Source: GCA-2705995 sp965661625 (GTDB lineage Bacteria; Bacteroidota; Bacteroidia; Flavobacteriales_G; Salibacteraceae). Taken from it: a DNA stretch of 64,000 nt. The first letter of the stretch is position 1. The number at the start of each line of letters is the position of its first letter. This document shows, piece by piece, positions 18,258 to 26,384 of this stretch. The translations under genes and the position numbers were made by a program. Under the pieces are notes generated by a model that searched no databases, was not told the origin of the DNA, and saw only the letters and a list, made by a program, of their open reading frames with translations. The stretch is from the NCBI GenBank assembly GCA_965661625.1, contig CBFIEM010000011.1, forward strand, positions 55,697-119,696, read 5' to 3'.

Positions 18258-19276
18258 CAATCCAATTCCTTAAGTAACATTAAGTGCCACGTTGTATTCC
18301 TTATAGGTACATGAATAACTGCTACTTCCTTTTTACCAGTAGAATAAAAAGCCGTCTCATGTTTACCTTCAAGCATTTTAGCTGCCATCTGTCGAATACC
18401 TTTATTTTTAGAACGATAGAGATTGAAATCATCCATGAGTAAGCTATTTTAATTTATCAAATCCGTATAATAATTATTATCGAATGACGGTAGCCCAACT
18501 TGCTGCAGTGCAATATCTGAACCTGCTATATAAGCTCCCGAGTCATCTACAAGCAATAGTGATTCGTTTTCCTCTAAATAGCTTTTTAAAATGCCATCTA
18601 ACGTAATATCTACACCTACAACCCCCTTTAGATCATCACCTTTATACACCGGAGCAACAATACTTATCATCCAGCCTCTTCCCGCAGGATCTAAATAAGG
18701 TCTATCAATAACTACCACTGACCTTTCAGCATTATGTTTGGCGTTTGCCTCATAATAAAAATTGAAGGTTGTAATATCTAATCCCGGCGGGTACTGGGTT
18801 TCAACGTCAATTTTTGGGTAAATTAAATTCATACAAAATTCAGAATTGAAATAGGCTTGAGAGATACTCGATTTATGCTTTACACTTTCAATCAGAGCAA
18901 GTCCAGTACTTTGAGCTAATATCGCTTCACGTATAACTCCTGTATCAATTGGAGCATACCCACTGATATAAAGAGACCAGGGGTAGTTAGCTGAATTTTC
19001 GTAAAGCATGACACCGTCTTTATTAGTGCGGAAATCGCTCGAGTCCAAAACCACAGATTTTGAACTTTCGTAAGCTTTTGAAAAAACGCTCCTAAGCTTT
19101 TCCACCTGAGTAGATATTTCACTAAACTCCGATTCAATATTAACTGCAATTGATTCTAGATAATTCACTTCATCATCATAACTTTCTCCTTGATTTTTAC
19201 AACTCAAACAAAGTGAAACAACTAGGGTAAGCAAAATGATTAATGCGCTTTTACTTATTTGTAAGCAACTTTTCAT
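18257..19276 (-). pseudogene. Cache-domain sensor lipoprotein interrupted by in-frame TAA
   Basis: The first 275 residues form an N-terminal export signal (hydrophobic residues ~10-25, Cys at LSC; an atypical lipobox) and most of a dCache-like sensor domain, with VVIDRPYLDPAGRGWMISI and GVVGVDITLDGILKSYL as typical blocks. TAA at 18449-18451 stops it, but the same frame runs on for 63 residues (NSLLMDDFNLYRSKNKG... to TTWHLMLLKELD), which is a normal Cache ending, and terminates in TGA overlapping the ATG of the kinase (TGATG). The original gene thus was about 339 residues and translationally coupled to the kinase. The pair looks like a ligand-binding protein plus kinase. Either genuine decay or a base-call error. 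Confidence 0.82.
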
Positions 19277-19294
19277 TTGTTAAATGTATTGTTC

Positions 19295-20420
19295 ATGAAA
19301 AAGATAGGATTTACAGTTTTTTTTAGGCGTTTGTTTTTTTAACATTTCTATTGGCCAAGTCAAAGATTCAGCCAAGATTAGAGCCTACGCTCCAATCATT
19401 ACGCTCCCGCACACTGCGATAAAGAATCAAGCTAAAACTGGCACTTGTTGGTCATTTTCATCAATCTCATTTTTGGAATCTGAAATTATCAGAATGGGAC
19501 ATTCTCCTGTAAACTTGAGTGAGATGTTCTTTGTCCATCACAATTACCTGAATAAAGCAACCAACTTTATTCATATGCATGGAAAAGCAAACTTCGGTCA
19601 AGGAAGCCTAAATCACGATGTCTTGAACATCTGGAAAGCGCATGGCGTTGTTCCTGAAGAAATTTACAGCGGAAATGCCTCAGATGGGAACTATGATCAC
19701 AGTGCTCTTTATAAAACGTTGAGGTCTAATTTGGAGTTATCCTTAAAGCTTAAAAATGATGGCGGAATAACATACTGGCGCGGCATACAGCAAGGAATTC
19801 TGAATCTTTTTATGGGAGAGTTGCCTAAATCTTTTGAATTTGAAGGAGCCTCCTTTACACCACAATCCTATGCAAAAGACCTTCCTATTTCACCTAGAGA
19901 TTATGTTGAATTAACATCATTTACCCACTTACCAATGCAAGAATGGGTAACATTGGATATTCCTGACAATTGGTCAAATGCTAAGTATTTAAACTTACCT
20001 ATTGCTGAACTTTATCAGACGGTTGTTAAAGCACTGGAAAAAGGGTATTCGGTAGCGTGGGATGCCGACGTAAGTGAATTGTATTGGTCGCGAGAGTTAA
20101 ATATAGCTTTTGTACCAATCTCCAAAGACCTTGAAGCTGTTAAACATCCCGACTCGCTCCTGATTAACGGTAAATTCAATGAGGCCAAGATCTCTCAACA
20201 AATAAGACAGGAGCAATTTGAGGAACTGAACACCACTGACGACCACCTTATGCATATCATAGGAATGAGTAAAGATCAATATGGTCAAACCTACTTTAAA
20301 GTGAAGAATTCTTGGGGGAAAAATCATACAGGTGCTGGTTACTATTATGTAACACCGGCATACTTCAAACTAAAAACAGTATCAGTTATGCTTCACCGCG
20401 ACGTCAGCCCAACATATTAG
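19295..20420 (+). pseudogene. C1B family cysteine peptidase (PepC/bleomycin hydrolase-like), frameshifted
   Basis: The frame holding the catalytic residues starts without a start codon: TGTCWSFSS (catalytic Cys, ~19449), LHGKANFGQG, HLMHIIGM (His) and KNSWGKNHTGAGYY (Asn). Reading upstream in that frame gives a signal-peptide-like stretch with no ATG. An ATG at 19295 (MKKIGFTV) lies in another frame; the two join if the run of eight T at 19317-19324 is shortened by one, giving a signal peptide MKKIGFTVFLGVCFFNISIG and a protein of 374 residues. So this is an exported papain-like peptidase disrupted by a one-base homopolymer insertion. It is divergent from the Cache gene with only 18 bases between starts. 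Confidence 0.85.
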
Positions 20421-20424
20421 GCAT

Positions 20425-20450
20425 AAAAAAAGGGGGCTATTCCGCCCCCT
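20425..20450 (-). terminator. Rho-independent terminator of dnaK
   Basis: Seven-base-pair GC stem (20431-20437 with 20444-20450), six-base loop, then seven T on the minus strand. It ends the dnaK transcript and may also stop the convergent peptidase transcript. Confidence 0.85.
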
Positions 20451-20473
20451 TCAGATTTTTAAGCAATCAAAAC

Positions 20474-22387
20474 CTACTTTTTATCGTCTTCAACTTCTTC
20501 AAAGTCGACATCAGTAACTTCATCTTCACCCTCAGCAGAAGCTTCTGGATTACCTTCAGGTGAAGGACCTCCTGCAGCCTGCTCTGCGTTATACATTTCC
20601 TGTGAAGCTGCTTGGAAAACCTCATTCAATTTTTCCATTGCTGGCTCTATTTGAGCAAGGTCTTTTGTTTCGTAAGCCTTTTTCAATTCTGCTAATGCAT
20701 CTTCAATAGGTTGCTTTTTGTCAGCAGGTAGTTTATCTCCATGCTCCTTAAGCTGTTTTTCAGTTTGGAAAATTAACGTATCAGCCTGGTTCATTTTATC
20801 AGCTTCTTCCTTAACTTTCTGGTCAGCATCAGCATTTGCTTCAGCTTCTTTCTTCATCTTATCAATTTCTTCTTCACTCAGTCCCGAAGAAGCTTCAATA
20901 CGGATAGATTGTTCTTTACCAGTAGCTTTATCTTTTGCCGATACGTTCAATATTCCATTTGCATCAATATCAAAGGTCACTTCTACTTGAGGAACCCCTC
21001 GAGGCGCTGGTGGAATACCGTCGAGGTGGAATCTTCCAATTGAACGGTTATCCTTAGCCATTGAACGCTCACCTTGTAATACGTGAATCTCAACAGAAGG
21101 CTGATTATCTGATGCCGTAGAAAAGGTTTCTGACTTTTTAACAGGAATTGTCGTGTTTGATTCTATAAGCTTCGTCAAAACACCACCCATTGTTTCAATT
21201 CCAAGGGATAATGGCGTAACATCCAACAGAAGTACATCTTTCACTTCACCAGTTAGCACTCCACCTTGAATAGCTGCACCAATGGCAACAACTTCATCTG
21301 GATTGACACCTTTAGAAGGTTCTTTGCTAAAGAAAGAAGTTACGGCCTCTTGTACTGCAGGAATACGAGTCGAACCACCTACAAGAATTACTTGATCTAT
21401 ATCAGAAGAAGAAAGTCCTGCATTCTTCAAAGCTGATTTACATGGATCAATTGTACGCTTTATTAAGTCATCAGCAAGTTGTTCGAATTTTGCTTTACTC
21501 AACGTTTTCACCAGGTGCTTTGGCACGCCGTCAACAGGCATAATATAAGGCAAGTTGATCTCTGTACTGCTTGAAGACGATAATTCGATTTTAGCTTTTT
21601 CTGCACCTTCTTTTAAGCGTTGAAGTGCCATTGGATCCTTGCTAAGGTCAATGCTACCGCCATTATCATTCTTAAATTCTTCAATTAACCAATCAATAAT
21701 CACTTGATCAAAATCGTCTCCTCCTAAGTGTGTATCTCCGTCTGTTGAAAGAACTTCGAAAACACCATCTCCTAGCTCTAGGATAGAAACATCATGTGTT
21801 CCTCCACCACAATCAAAAACAACTATTTTTTGATCAGAGTCCTTTTTGTCTAACCCATAAGCTAACGAGGCAGCTGTTGGTTCATTGATGATTCGTTTCA
21901 CATCAAGACCAGCAATTTCACCTGCTTCTTTTGTTGCTTGACGTTGTGAATCATTGAAATATGCTGGAACTGTTATTACCGCTGCAGTAACATCCGTTCC
22001 CAAGTAATCCTCTGCTGTTTTCTTCATTTTCTGAAGAATCATTGCAGAGATTTCTTGAGGCGTGTAATTTTTGCCATTAATCTCTACGCGTGGAGTATTA
22101 TTGTCTCCCTTGATAACCTTGTAAGGGACCCGACTCACTTCTTTGCTAACCTCATCGAAAGAATTTCCCATGAAGCGTTTGATCGAAAATATAGTGTTCT
22201 CTGGATTGGTAATCGCCTGACGTTTTGCTGGGTCTCCAACCTTGCGCTCTCCTCCATCAACGAATCCTACAATAGATGGAGTTGTTCTTTTACCTTCACT
22301 GTTTGGAATAACTACCGGTTCATTTCCCTCCATAACTGCCACACAGCTATTTGTTGTTCCGAGGTCTATACCTATAATTTTACTCAT
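20474..22387 (-). CDS. dnaK: Chaperone DnaK (Hsp70)
   Basis: A 637-residue Hsp70. Residues 1-20 (IIGIDLGTTNSCVAVMEGNE), the phosphate loops VFDCGGGTHDVSILELGDG (with His where most DnaK proteins have Phe) and GGSTRIPAVQ, the interdomain linker DVLLLDVTPLSLGIETMGG and an acidic C-terminus (DEVTDVDFEEVEDDKK) are all present. It acts in cytosolic folding with DnaJ and GrpE, neither of which is adjacent. The upstream region holds an inverted repeat of TGTCAGAA and further TGACA copies (separate entry). Confidence 0.98.
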   Translation of the reverse strand: MSKIIGIDLGTTNSCVAVMEGNEPVVIPNSEGKRTTPSIVGFVDGGERKVGDPAKRQAITNPENTIFSIKRFMGNSFDEVSKEVSRVPYKVIKGDNNTPRVEINGKNYTPQEISAMILQKMKKTAEDYLGTDVTAAVITVPAYFNDSQRQATKEAGEIAGLDVKRIINEPTAASLAYGLDKKDSDQKIVVFDCGGGTHDVSILELGDGVFEVLSTDGDTHLGGDDFDQVIIDWLIEEFKNDNGGSIDLSKDPMALQRLKEGAEKAKIELSSSSSTEINLPYIMPVDGVPKHLVKTLSKAKFEQLADDLIKRTIDPCKSALKNAGLSSSDIDQVILVGGSTRIPAVQEAVTSFFSKEPSKGVNPDEVVAIGAAIQGGVLTGEVKDVLLLDVTPLSLGIETMGGVLTKLIESNTTIPVKKSETFSTASDNQPSVEIHVLQGERSMAKDNRSIGRFHLDGIPPAPRGVPQVEVTFDIDANGILNVSAKDKATGKEQSIRIEASSGLSEEEIDKMKKEAEANADADQKVKEEADKMNQADTLIFQTEKQLKEHGDKLPADKKQPIEDALAELKKAYETKDLAQIEPAMEKLNEVFQAASQEMYNAEQAAGGPSPEGNPEASAEGEDEVTDVDFEEVEDDKK

Positions 22388-22475
22388 GACGATGCTTTGT
22401 TAAATTTCTAGTTAATTCAACCCAACGTTGTCAATGACTATGCCATTGAGGATTTTCCTGAATAGTCTGCAAAAG

Positions 22476-22514
22476 TGTCAGAAATTGTCATAATTCTGAC
22501 ATTCAAAACTGACA
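22476..22514 (-). promoter_or_regulatory. TGTCA/TGACA dyad upstream of dnaK
   Basis: TGTCAGAA (22476-22483) and TTCTGACA (22494-22501) form an inverted repeat with a 10-base spacer that itself contains TGTCA (22486-22490); a further TGACA lies at 22510-22514. Four copies at 10-13 base steps put them on roughly one helix face. The position 90-130 bases before the dnaK ATG suits a stress-regulator operator; it is not a CIRCE element. Confidence 0.45.
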
Positions 22515-22535
22515 AAGCGATAAAAAGCTGATGGT

Positions 22536-23675
22536 TTACTGGACTTTAGGACAGTATTTTGGATGAAGCGGATCATTCGTATGGCAGAATCCAAGTCCAC
22601 CTGTTAATTGAACTTCTAACCCTTCAACTAATTCATCCATAGTCTCATCAGTAATTTTTGCGCGTGTTTGAAATCGCATACGCGTCGACCATAAACCTAT
22701 TCCATTGGTGATGTTAGAATACGTGGGCTTTTCTTCGAGTAATGTTTGACTAGGTGAATTTAATCGAATGTAGGTTTGTAATTCCTCTCCAGCAACATAC
22801 AAATCAACTAACAGACTGAGGGTGTCAGGAACACGTTTTAGAATTGAAGGCTCATTTACAATTTGAACTTCATTATTAGCTACAGACTCAAAAAACTGGA
22901 AACCCGTAGTCACAAATTTAACTTCTTCACGGTCTTCCTCACGCTGAGGAGATTGAGCTAATGTTTTTGTGCCTAAAGGGATACGAATCTTTTTATCATT
23001 AATGTAATCTCCATTTTGATCAACATCCCTGTATTCAAACTCCAAATTCATTTCTAAACCCAAGGCATTAACGGGAGGAATAACGGATAAGGATACGTTT
23101 TCATTCACCAGAGACTGATTCATAAAGGCAATTCCTCTTCTCTCCCAGAAAGGAGCTCTTGGCATAACATCATCTACCCCAAAATTATTTTCTATAACCA
23201 ACAATGTTGTTCCAGAAGAAGAAACTGAACCATCCGGCTTAGTAACTTTTATTACAGCGTAAGGAACTTTAGCGTTTGTTAAGTCGCCATTATTAAAATC
23301 CCTATTGAATGCGTAAACAGTTTGTTCGGGATAATAAAAAGTCCCTGGTTCTTTATCTGTTATTGTTTGCGGCATAGCCTCAACTGAGCCAATGAAGGTG
23401 GTATCATTTGCATTTCGATCAATGATGTACTCTTCAATAAGCACTTCAATGTTTTCATATTCCGCCAATGAGCGGTCTTGAGCTAAAAGTAATGCGTTAT
23501 TCTCTCCGACAAACAGTCGGTTTACTTTTACGTAATGGGTTGTGTCGTTGGGGTTAATAAGTCCAAAAATCACAGTTACGTCTTTCTCCGGAGCAATAAT
23601 ATCAATCTCATCTTCACAAGACTGTGCTAAAAAAGCAATTATTAGAACTGCAATTGTGTGTGTTAAATGCTTCAT
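22536..23675 (-). CDS. DUF4249-like outer-membrane-associated lipoprotein
   Basis: A 379-residue lipoprotein: signal MKHLTHTIAVLIIAFLAQSC with lipobox LAQSC and an acidic +2 region (EDEIDI), the Bacteroidota surface-export type. Residues ~28-60 (DVTVIFGLINPNDTTHYVKV) resemble the conserved N-terminal strand block of DUF4249, followed by beta-rich sequence and 'WSTRMRF' near the end. Members often pair with TonB-dependent receptors; here it stands alone, divergent from panB. Function unknown. Confidence 0.75.
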   Translation of the reverse strand: MKHLTHTIAVLIIAFLAQSCEDEIDIIAPEKDVTVIFGLINPNDTTHYVKVNRLFVGENNALLLAQDRSLAEYENIEVLIEEYIIDRNANDTTFIGSVEAMPQTITDKEPGTFYYPEQTVYAFNRDFNNGDLTNAKVPYAVIKVTKPDGSVSSSGTTLLVIENNFGVDDVMPRAPFWERRGIAFMNQSLVNENVSLSVIPPVNALGLEMNLEFEYRDVDQNGDYINDKKIRIPLGTKTLAQSPQREEDREEVKFVTTGFQFFESVANNEVQIVNEPSILKRVPDTLSLLVDLYVAGEELQTYIRLNSPSQTLLEEKPTYSNITNGIGLWSTRMRFQTRAKITDETMDELVEGLEVQLTGGLGFCHTNDPLHPKYCPKVQ

Positions 23676-23694
23676 GCTGTATTTTAATTGGAGC

Positions 23695-23702
23695 CAAATT
23701 TA
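23695..23702 (-). promoter_or_regulatory. -7 box TAAATTTG of the DUF4249 gene
   Basis: Perfect TAnnTTTG on the minus strand, 19 bases before the ATG, predicting a leader of roughly 13 bases. Confidence 0.5.
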
Positions 23703-23832
23703 ATCAAACTCTAGCTTATCTCTTAGGCGCTGTTAAAATTGTAATTTCGCATGATACAAAAACTAGTGCAGCATTTCCATTTTAACTTCATAAGTGGCAT
23801 GCGCACTGTACGAACTGAAAACTTGAAATTAC

Positions 23833-24663
23833 ATGGATAAGTCATTCGCACCTGTTTCGAGCAAAGTGAAAAAAATCACAACGCACGTGCTTCAAGAAAT
23901 GAAAATAAAAAAAGAACCAATAGCTATGCTTACAGCATATGATTATTCTATGGCTCAGATCCTAGATGATGCAGCAATCGATATTATTCTTGTTGGCGAT
24001 AGTGCATCAAATGTAATGGCAGGACATGAAACAACGCTACCAATTACGTTAGATCAAATGATCTACCACGCAGCATCTGTAATTCGAGGAATTCAAAACT
24101 GCTTGGTGGTTGTTGATTTACCGTTCGGTGCCTATCAAGGTAATTCAAAAACGGCATTGGATTCTTCAATACGCATTATGAAGGAAACCGGTGGACATGC
24201 AATTAAGATGGAAGGTGGTCGTGAAATACTAGAAAGTGTCAATCGAATCCTTTCTGCTGGAATCCCGGTTATGGGACACCTAGGCTTAACACCCCAATCG
24301 ATTTATAAATTCGGTACTTATACGGTAAGGGCCAAAGAAGAAGAGGAGGCGAAAAGGTTGAAAGAGGATGCGAAGCTGCTAGAGGATGCTGGATGTTTTG
24401 CGATAGTTCTTGAAAAAATACCAGCAGAATTAGCACGTGAAGTTGCTGAACATGTTTCCATCCCAGTAATAGGCATTGGAGCTGGATCTGGTGTTGATGG
24501 ACAAGTGTTGGTGCTCCATGACATGTTAGGTATTACAAAAGAATTTTCACCGCGATTCTTAAGGAGGTATGCTTCTCTACACGATACCATATTAAATGCT
24601 GTAGCACACTACATCAAGGATGTAAAAGAACGTGACTTCCCAAATTCACAAGAGCAATATTAA
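23833..24663 (+). CDS. panB: 3-methyl-2-oxobutanoate hydroxymethyltransferase
   Basis: A 276-residue TIM-barrel enzyme making ketopantoate from 2-oxoisovalerate and 5,10-methylene-THF, the first step of pantothenate synthesis. Visible blocks: MLTAYDYSMAQI, ILVGDSASNVMAGHETTLPI (metal Asp in GDS), VVVDLPFGAYQGN, IKMEGG, PVMGHLGLTPQS, and ValLeu-E-K (VLEKIPAELA) with the catalytic Glu, then IGIGAG. Length is the usual ~270. A RluA-type gene follows after 15 bases; panC is not in the window. Confidence 0.96.
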   Translation: MDKSFAPVSSKVKKITTHVLQEMKIKKEPIAMLTAYDYSMAQILDDAAIDIILVGDSASNVMAGHETTLPITLDQMIYHAASVIRGIQNCLVVVDLPFGAYQGNSKTALDSSIRIMKETGGHAIKMEGGREILESVNRILSAGIPVMGHLGLTPQSIYKFGTYTVRAKEEEEAKRLKEDAKLLEDAGCFAIVLEKIPAELAREVAEHVSIPVIGIGAGSGVDGQVLVLHDMLGITKEFSPRFLRRYASLHDTILNAVAHYIKDVKERDFPNSQEQY

Positions 24664-24678
24664 TTACGACTAAAAGCT

Positions 24679-25362
24679 ATGCTGGACCCATCACAAATCC
24701 TTTTTGAGGATAATCACATTTTAGCTGTCAACAAGCTTCCAGGTCAAATTGTTCAAGGAGATAAAACCGGTGACAAACCACTTAGCGAGTTAGTTAAAAC
24801 TTACATTAAGGACAAGTATAACAAACCCGGTGAGGTTTACCTCGGGGTGGTTCATCGCATTGATCGTCCAACATCTGGCGTAGTGCTGTTTGCCAGAACA
24901 AGTAAAGCTGCGGCTCGGTTAAGTGAACAATTTCAACAAAAAGAAATTGATAAATCCTATTGGACCATTATTCAAGGCCATTGCGAAAAAGAAGCACAAC
25001 AACTTATCAATCATTTATTTAAAATTGAAAAGAAAAATAAATCCATTGTAGTTCAACCTGATAAAGCCGGTGCAAAACAAGCATCTTTAACCTACTCCAC
25101 CATCGAAAAAGGAGATCGGTATACCTTACTCAGCGTAAATATAGAGACAGGAAGACATCACCAAATACGTTGTCAGTTGGCTAAAATGGGAAATCCTGTA
25201 CAAGGAGATGTAAAGTATGGAGCTAAACGCGCAAACAAGGATCGAAGCATAAGTCTTCATGCCCGGAGTATTGAATTCACGCATCCAACTACTAAAGAAC
25301 GAATTAAACTAACCGCCCCAAAACCAGATTCAGTTTGGTGGAATGTATTTAAGTCGGATTGA
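24679..25362 (+). CDS. RluA family RNA pseudouridine synthase
   Basis: A 227-residue catalytic domain without an N-terminal S4 domain. The signature with the catalytic aspartate is VVHRIDRPTSGVVLFARTSKAA; earlier comes DNHILAVNKLPGQIVQGD and later ETGRHHQIRCQLAKMGNPVQGD, all RluA-type. Such short S4-less members modify 23S rRNA or tRNA; the target uridine cannot be assigned. It ends in TGA, one of the real TGA stops showing that this codon is not reassigned. Probably co-transcribed with panB. Confidence 0.92.
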   Translation: MLDPSQILFEDNHILAVNKLPGQIVQGDKTGDKPLSELVKTYIKDKYNKPGEVYLGVVHRIDRPTSGVVLFARTSKAAARLSEQFQQKEIDKSYWTIIQGHCEKEAQQLINHLFKIEKKNKSIVVQPDKAGAKQASLTYSTIEKGDRYTLLSVNIETGRHHQIRCQLAKMGNPVQGDVKYGAKRANKDRSISLHARSIEFTHPTTKERIKLTAPKPDSVWWNVFKSD

Positions 25363-25402
25363 AGACAAAATTATCCTACGAGTTCCTTAAATTGCATGTG
25401 TG

Positions 25403-25990
25403 ATGCGTATTTTAATTTTGATTTTACTGCTCCCGCAATTGGCACTTTGTCAACTCAATGTTTTAAACGTTGTCAGTCAAGTAAATGAATCTCAGGTTGC
25501 AATAACGTTCACCTTAGCACCTGGCAACTTCTGTCAAGGCGCTATCCTGAAACGTGGTTTTGATCCAAGTAGACCTGATCTATTTGAGCAAGTAGGTGAA
25601 ATCACTGGAGTATGCGGCGATCAAGATTTTGCTGCAACATATACCTTACATGACTTTAGACCATTCGAGAATCAGCTTACTTATTACCAGCTATTTCTGG
25701 GAAGTGAACCCATGGAGTTACTTCCTGTTTTGGTAGAAAATTTCGGAGCGAAAGGATTCCGCATATATCCTAATCCTGCTTCAACGGAAACCAAAATCTA
25801 TTTTGAAGAGACCCTTGTTGATCCTGTTACAATCCATGTATACAACATGCGTGGCACACTCGTTTTTGAACAAGTTCAAATCAGGTCACAGACTTTCGAA
25901 CTGCCAAGGAATAACCTAGAGCCAGGCGTATACTCCCTTCACATTTTGCATAATGGGAGCTATTATGAGGAGCGTTTGGTATTTAATTAG
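25403..25990 (+). CDS. Small T9SS-sorted exported protein
   Basis: A 195-residue protein starting at ATG 25403 (a GTG precedes it). Signal peptide MRILILILLLPQLALCQ; a beta-rich middle of ~95 residues resembling a fibronectin-like fold with two cysteines (FCQGA, VCGD); then a type A T9SS C-terminal domain from ~115 (FRIYPNPASTETKIYFEE ... YNMRGTLVFEQ ... LEPGVYSLHIL ... RLVFN). It should cross the outer membrane by the PorSS and lose the tail. No catalytic motif is seen. Its stop overlaps that of the convergent arfB-like gene by four bases. Confidence 0.87.
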   Translation: MRILILILLLPQLALCQLNVLNVVSQVNESQVAITFTLAPGNFCQGAILKRGFDPSRPDLFEQVGEITGVCGDQDFAATYTLHDFRPFENQLTYYQLFLGSEPMELLPVLVENFGAKGFRIYPNPASTETKIYFEETLVDPVTIHVYNMRGTLVFEQVQIRSQTFELPRNNLEPGVYSLHILHNGSYYEERLVFN

Positions 25991-26382
25991 AGTTTGTCAT
26001 CCCTCCTACGTTTCTTTTTCTCTCCATGCTCCTTTTTAGATTTAATTCGCTTTATTCGCGAAGAGCGGGTTGGCACAGATTTCTTACGAGTTTTTGGCTT
26101 TTCTATTCCAGTAATGATGAGTTTTTCTAATGCTGAAGCCGCTTTAGCCTTATTTTGAAATTGAGATCGCTCGTTGTCAATTGAAACTTGTAATACCCCA
26201 TCAGAAGATATGCGAGACTTAAAAACTTTACATAGTCGATTCTTTTCTTCCGAGGTTAAAAAATTACTATTTACAACATCAAAAAAAGCTGTTACACGAG
26301 ATTCTGTTTTATTAGCGTGCTGACCTCCCGGCCCTTGGCTTCTGCTCGTTTTATACCAAAACTCAGTTCTTATAGCATGCAT
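25987..26382 (-). CDS. arfB: ArfB/YaeJ-like peptidyl-tRNA hydrolase (ribosome rescue)
   Basis: A 131-residue class I release-factor-like domain with the GGQ loop in SRSQGPGGQHANKTESRV, but no codon-recognition domains. The C-terminus from ~95 is a very basic tail (RKKSVPTR ... KKEHGEKKKRRRDDK), which in ArfB enters the empty mRNA channel of stalled ribosomes. Function: hydrolysis of peptidyl-tRNA on non-stop ribosomes. It starts two bases after the priA stop and is probably in the same transcript. Confidence 0.93.
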   Translation of the reverse strand: MHAIRTEFWYKTSRSQGPGGQHANKTESRVTAFFDVVNSNFLTSEEKNRLCKVFKSRISSDGVLQVSIDNERSQFQNKAKAASALEKLIITGIEKPKTRKKSVPTRSSRIKRIKSKKEHGEKKKRRRDDKL

Positions 26383-26384
26383 GT

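Noticed and set aside
20718..20990. Antisense reading frame inside dnaK
   Set aside because: A long open frame opposite conserved dnaK codons is expected from codon bias; no start context or homology. The same holds for other long antisense frames in accC, the S8 gene and the symporter.
23751..23840. 29-codon upstream frame overlapping the panB start (ATGGATAA)
   Set aside because: It has no coding character, and a TAATTTCG box right before it would start transcription inside it. Overlap may be chance.
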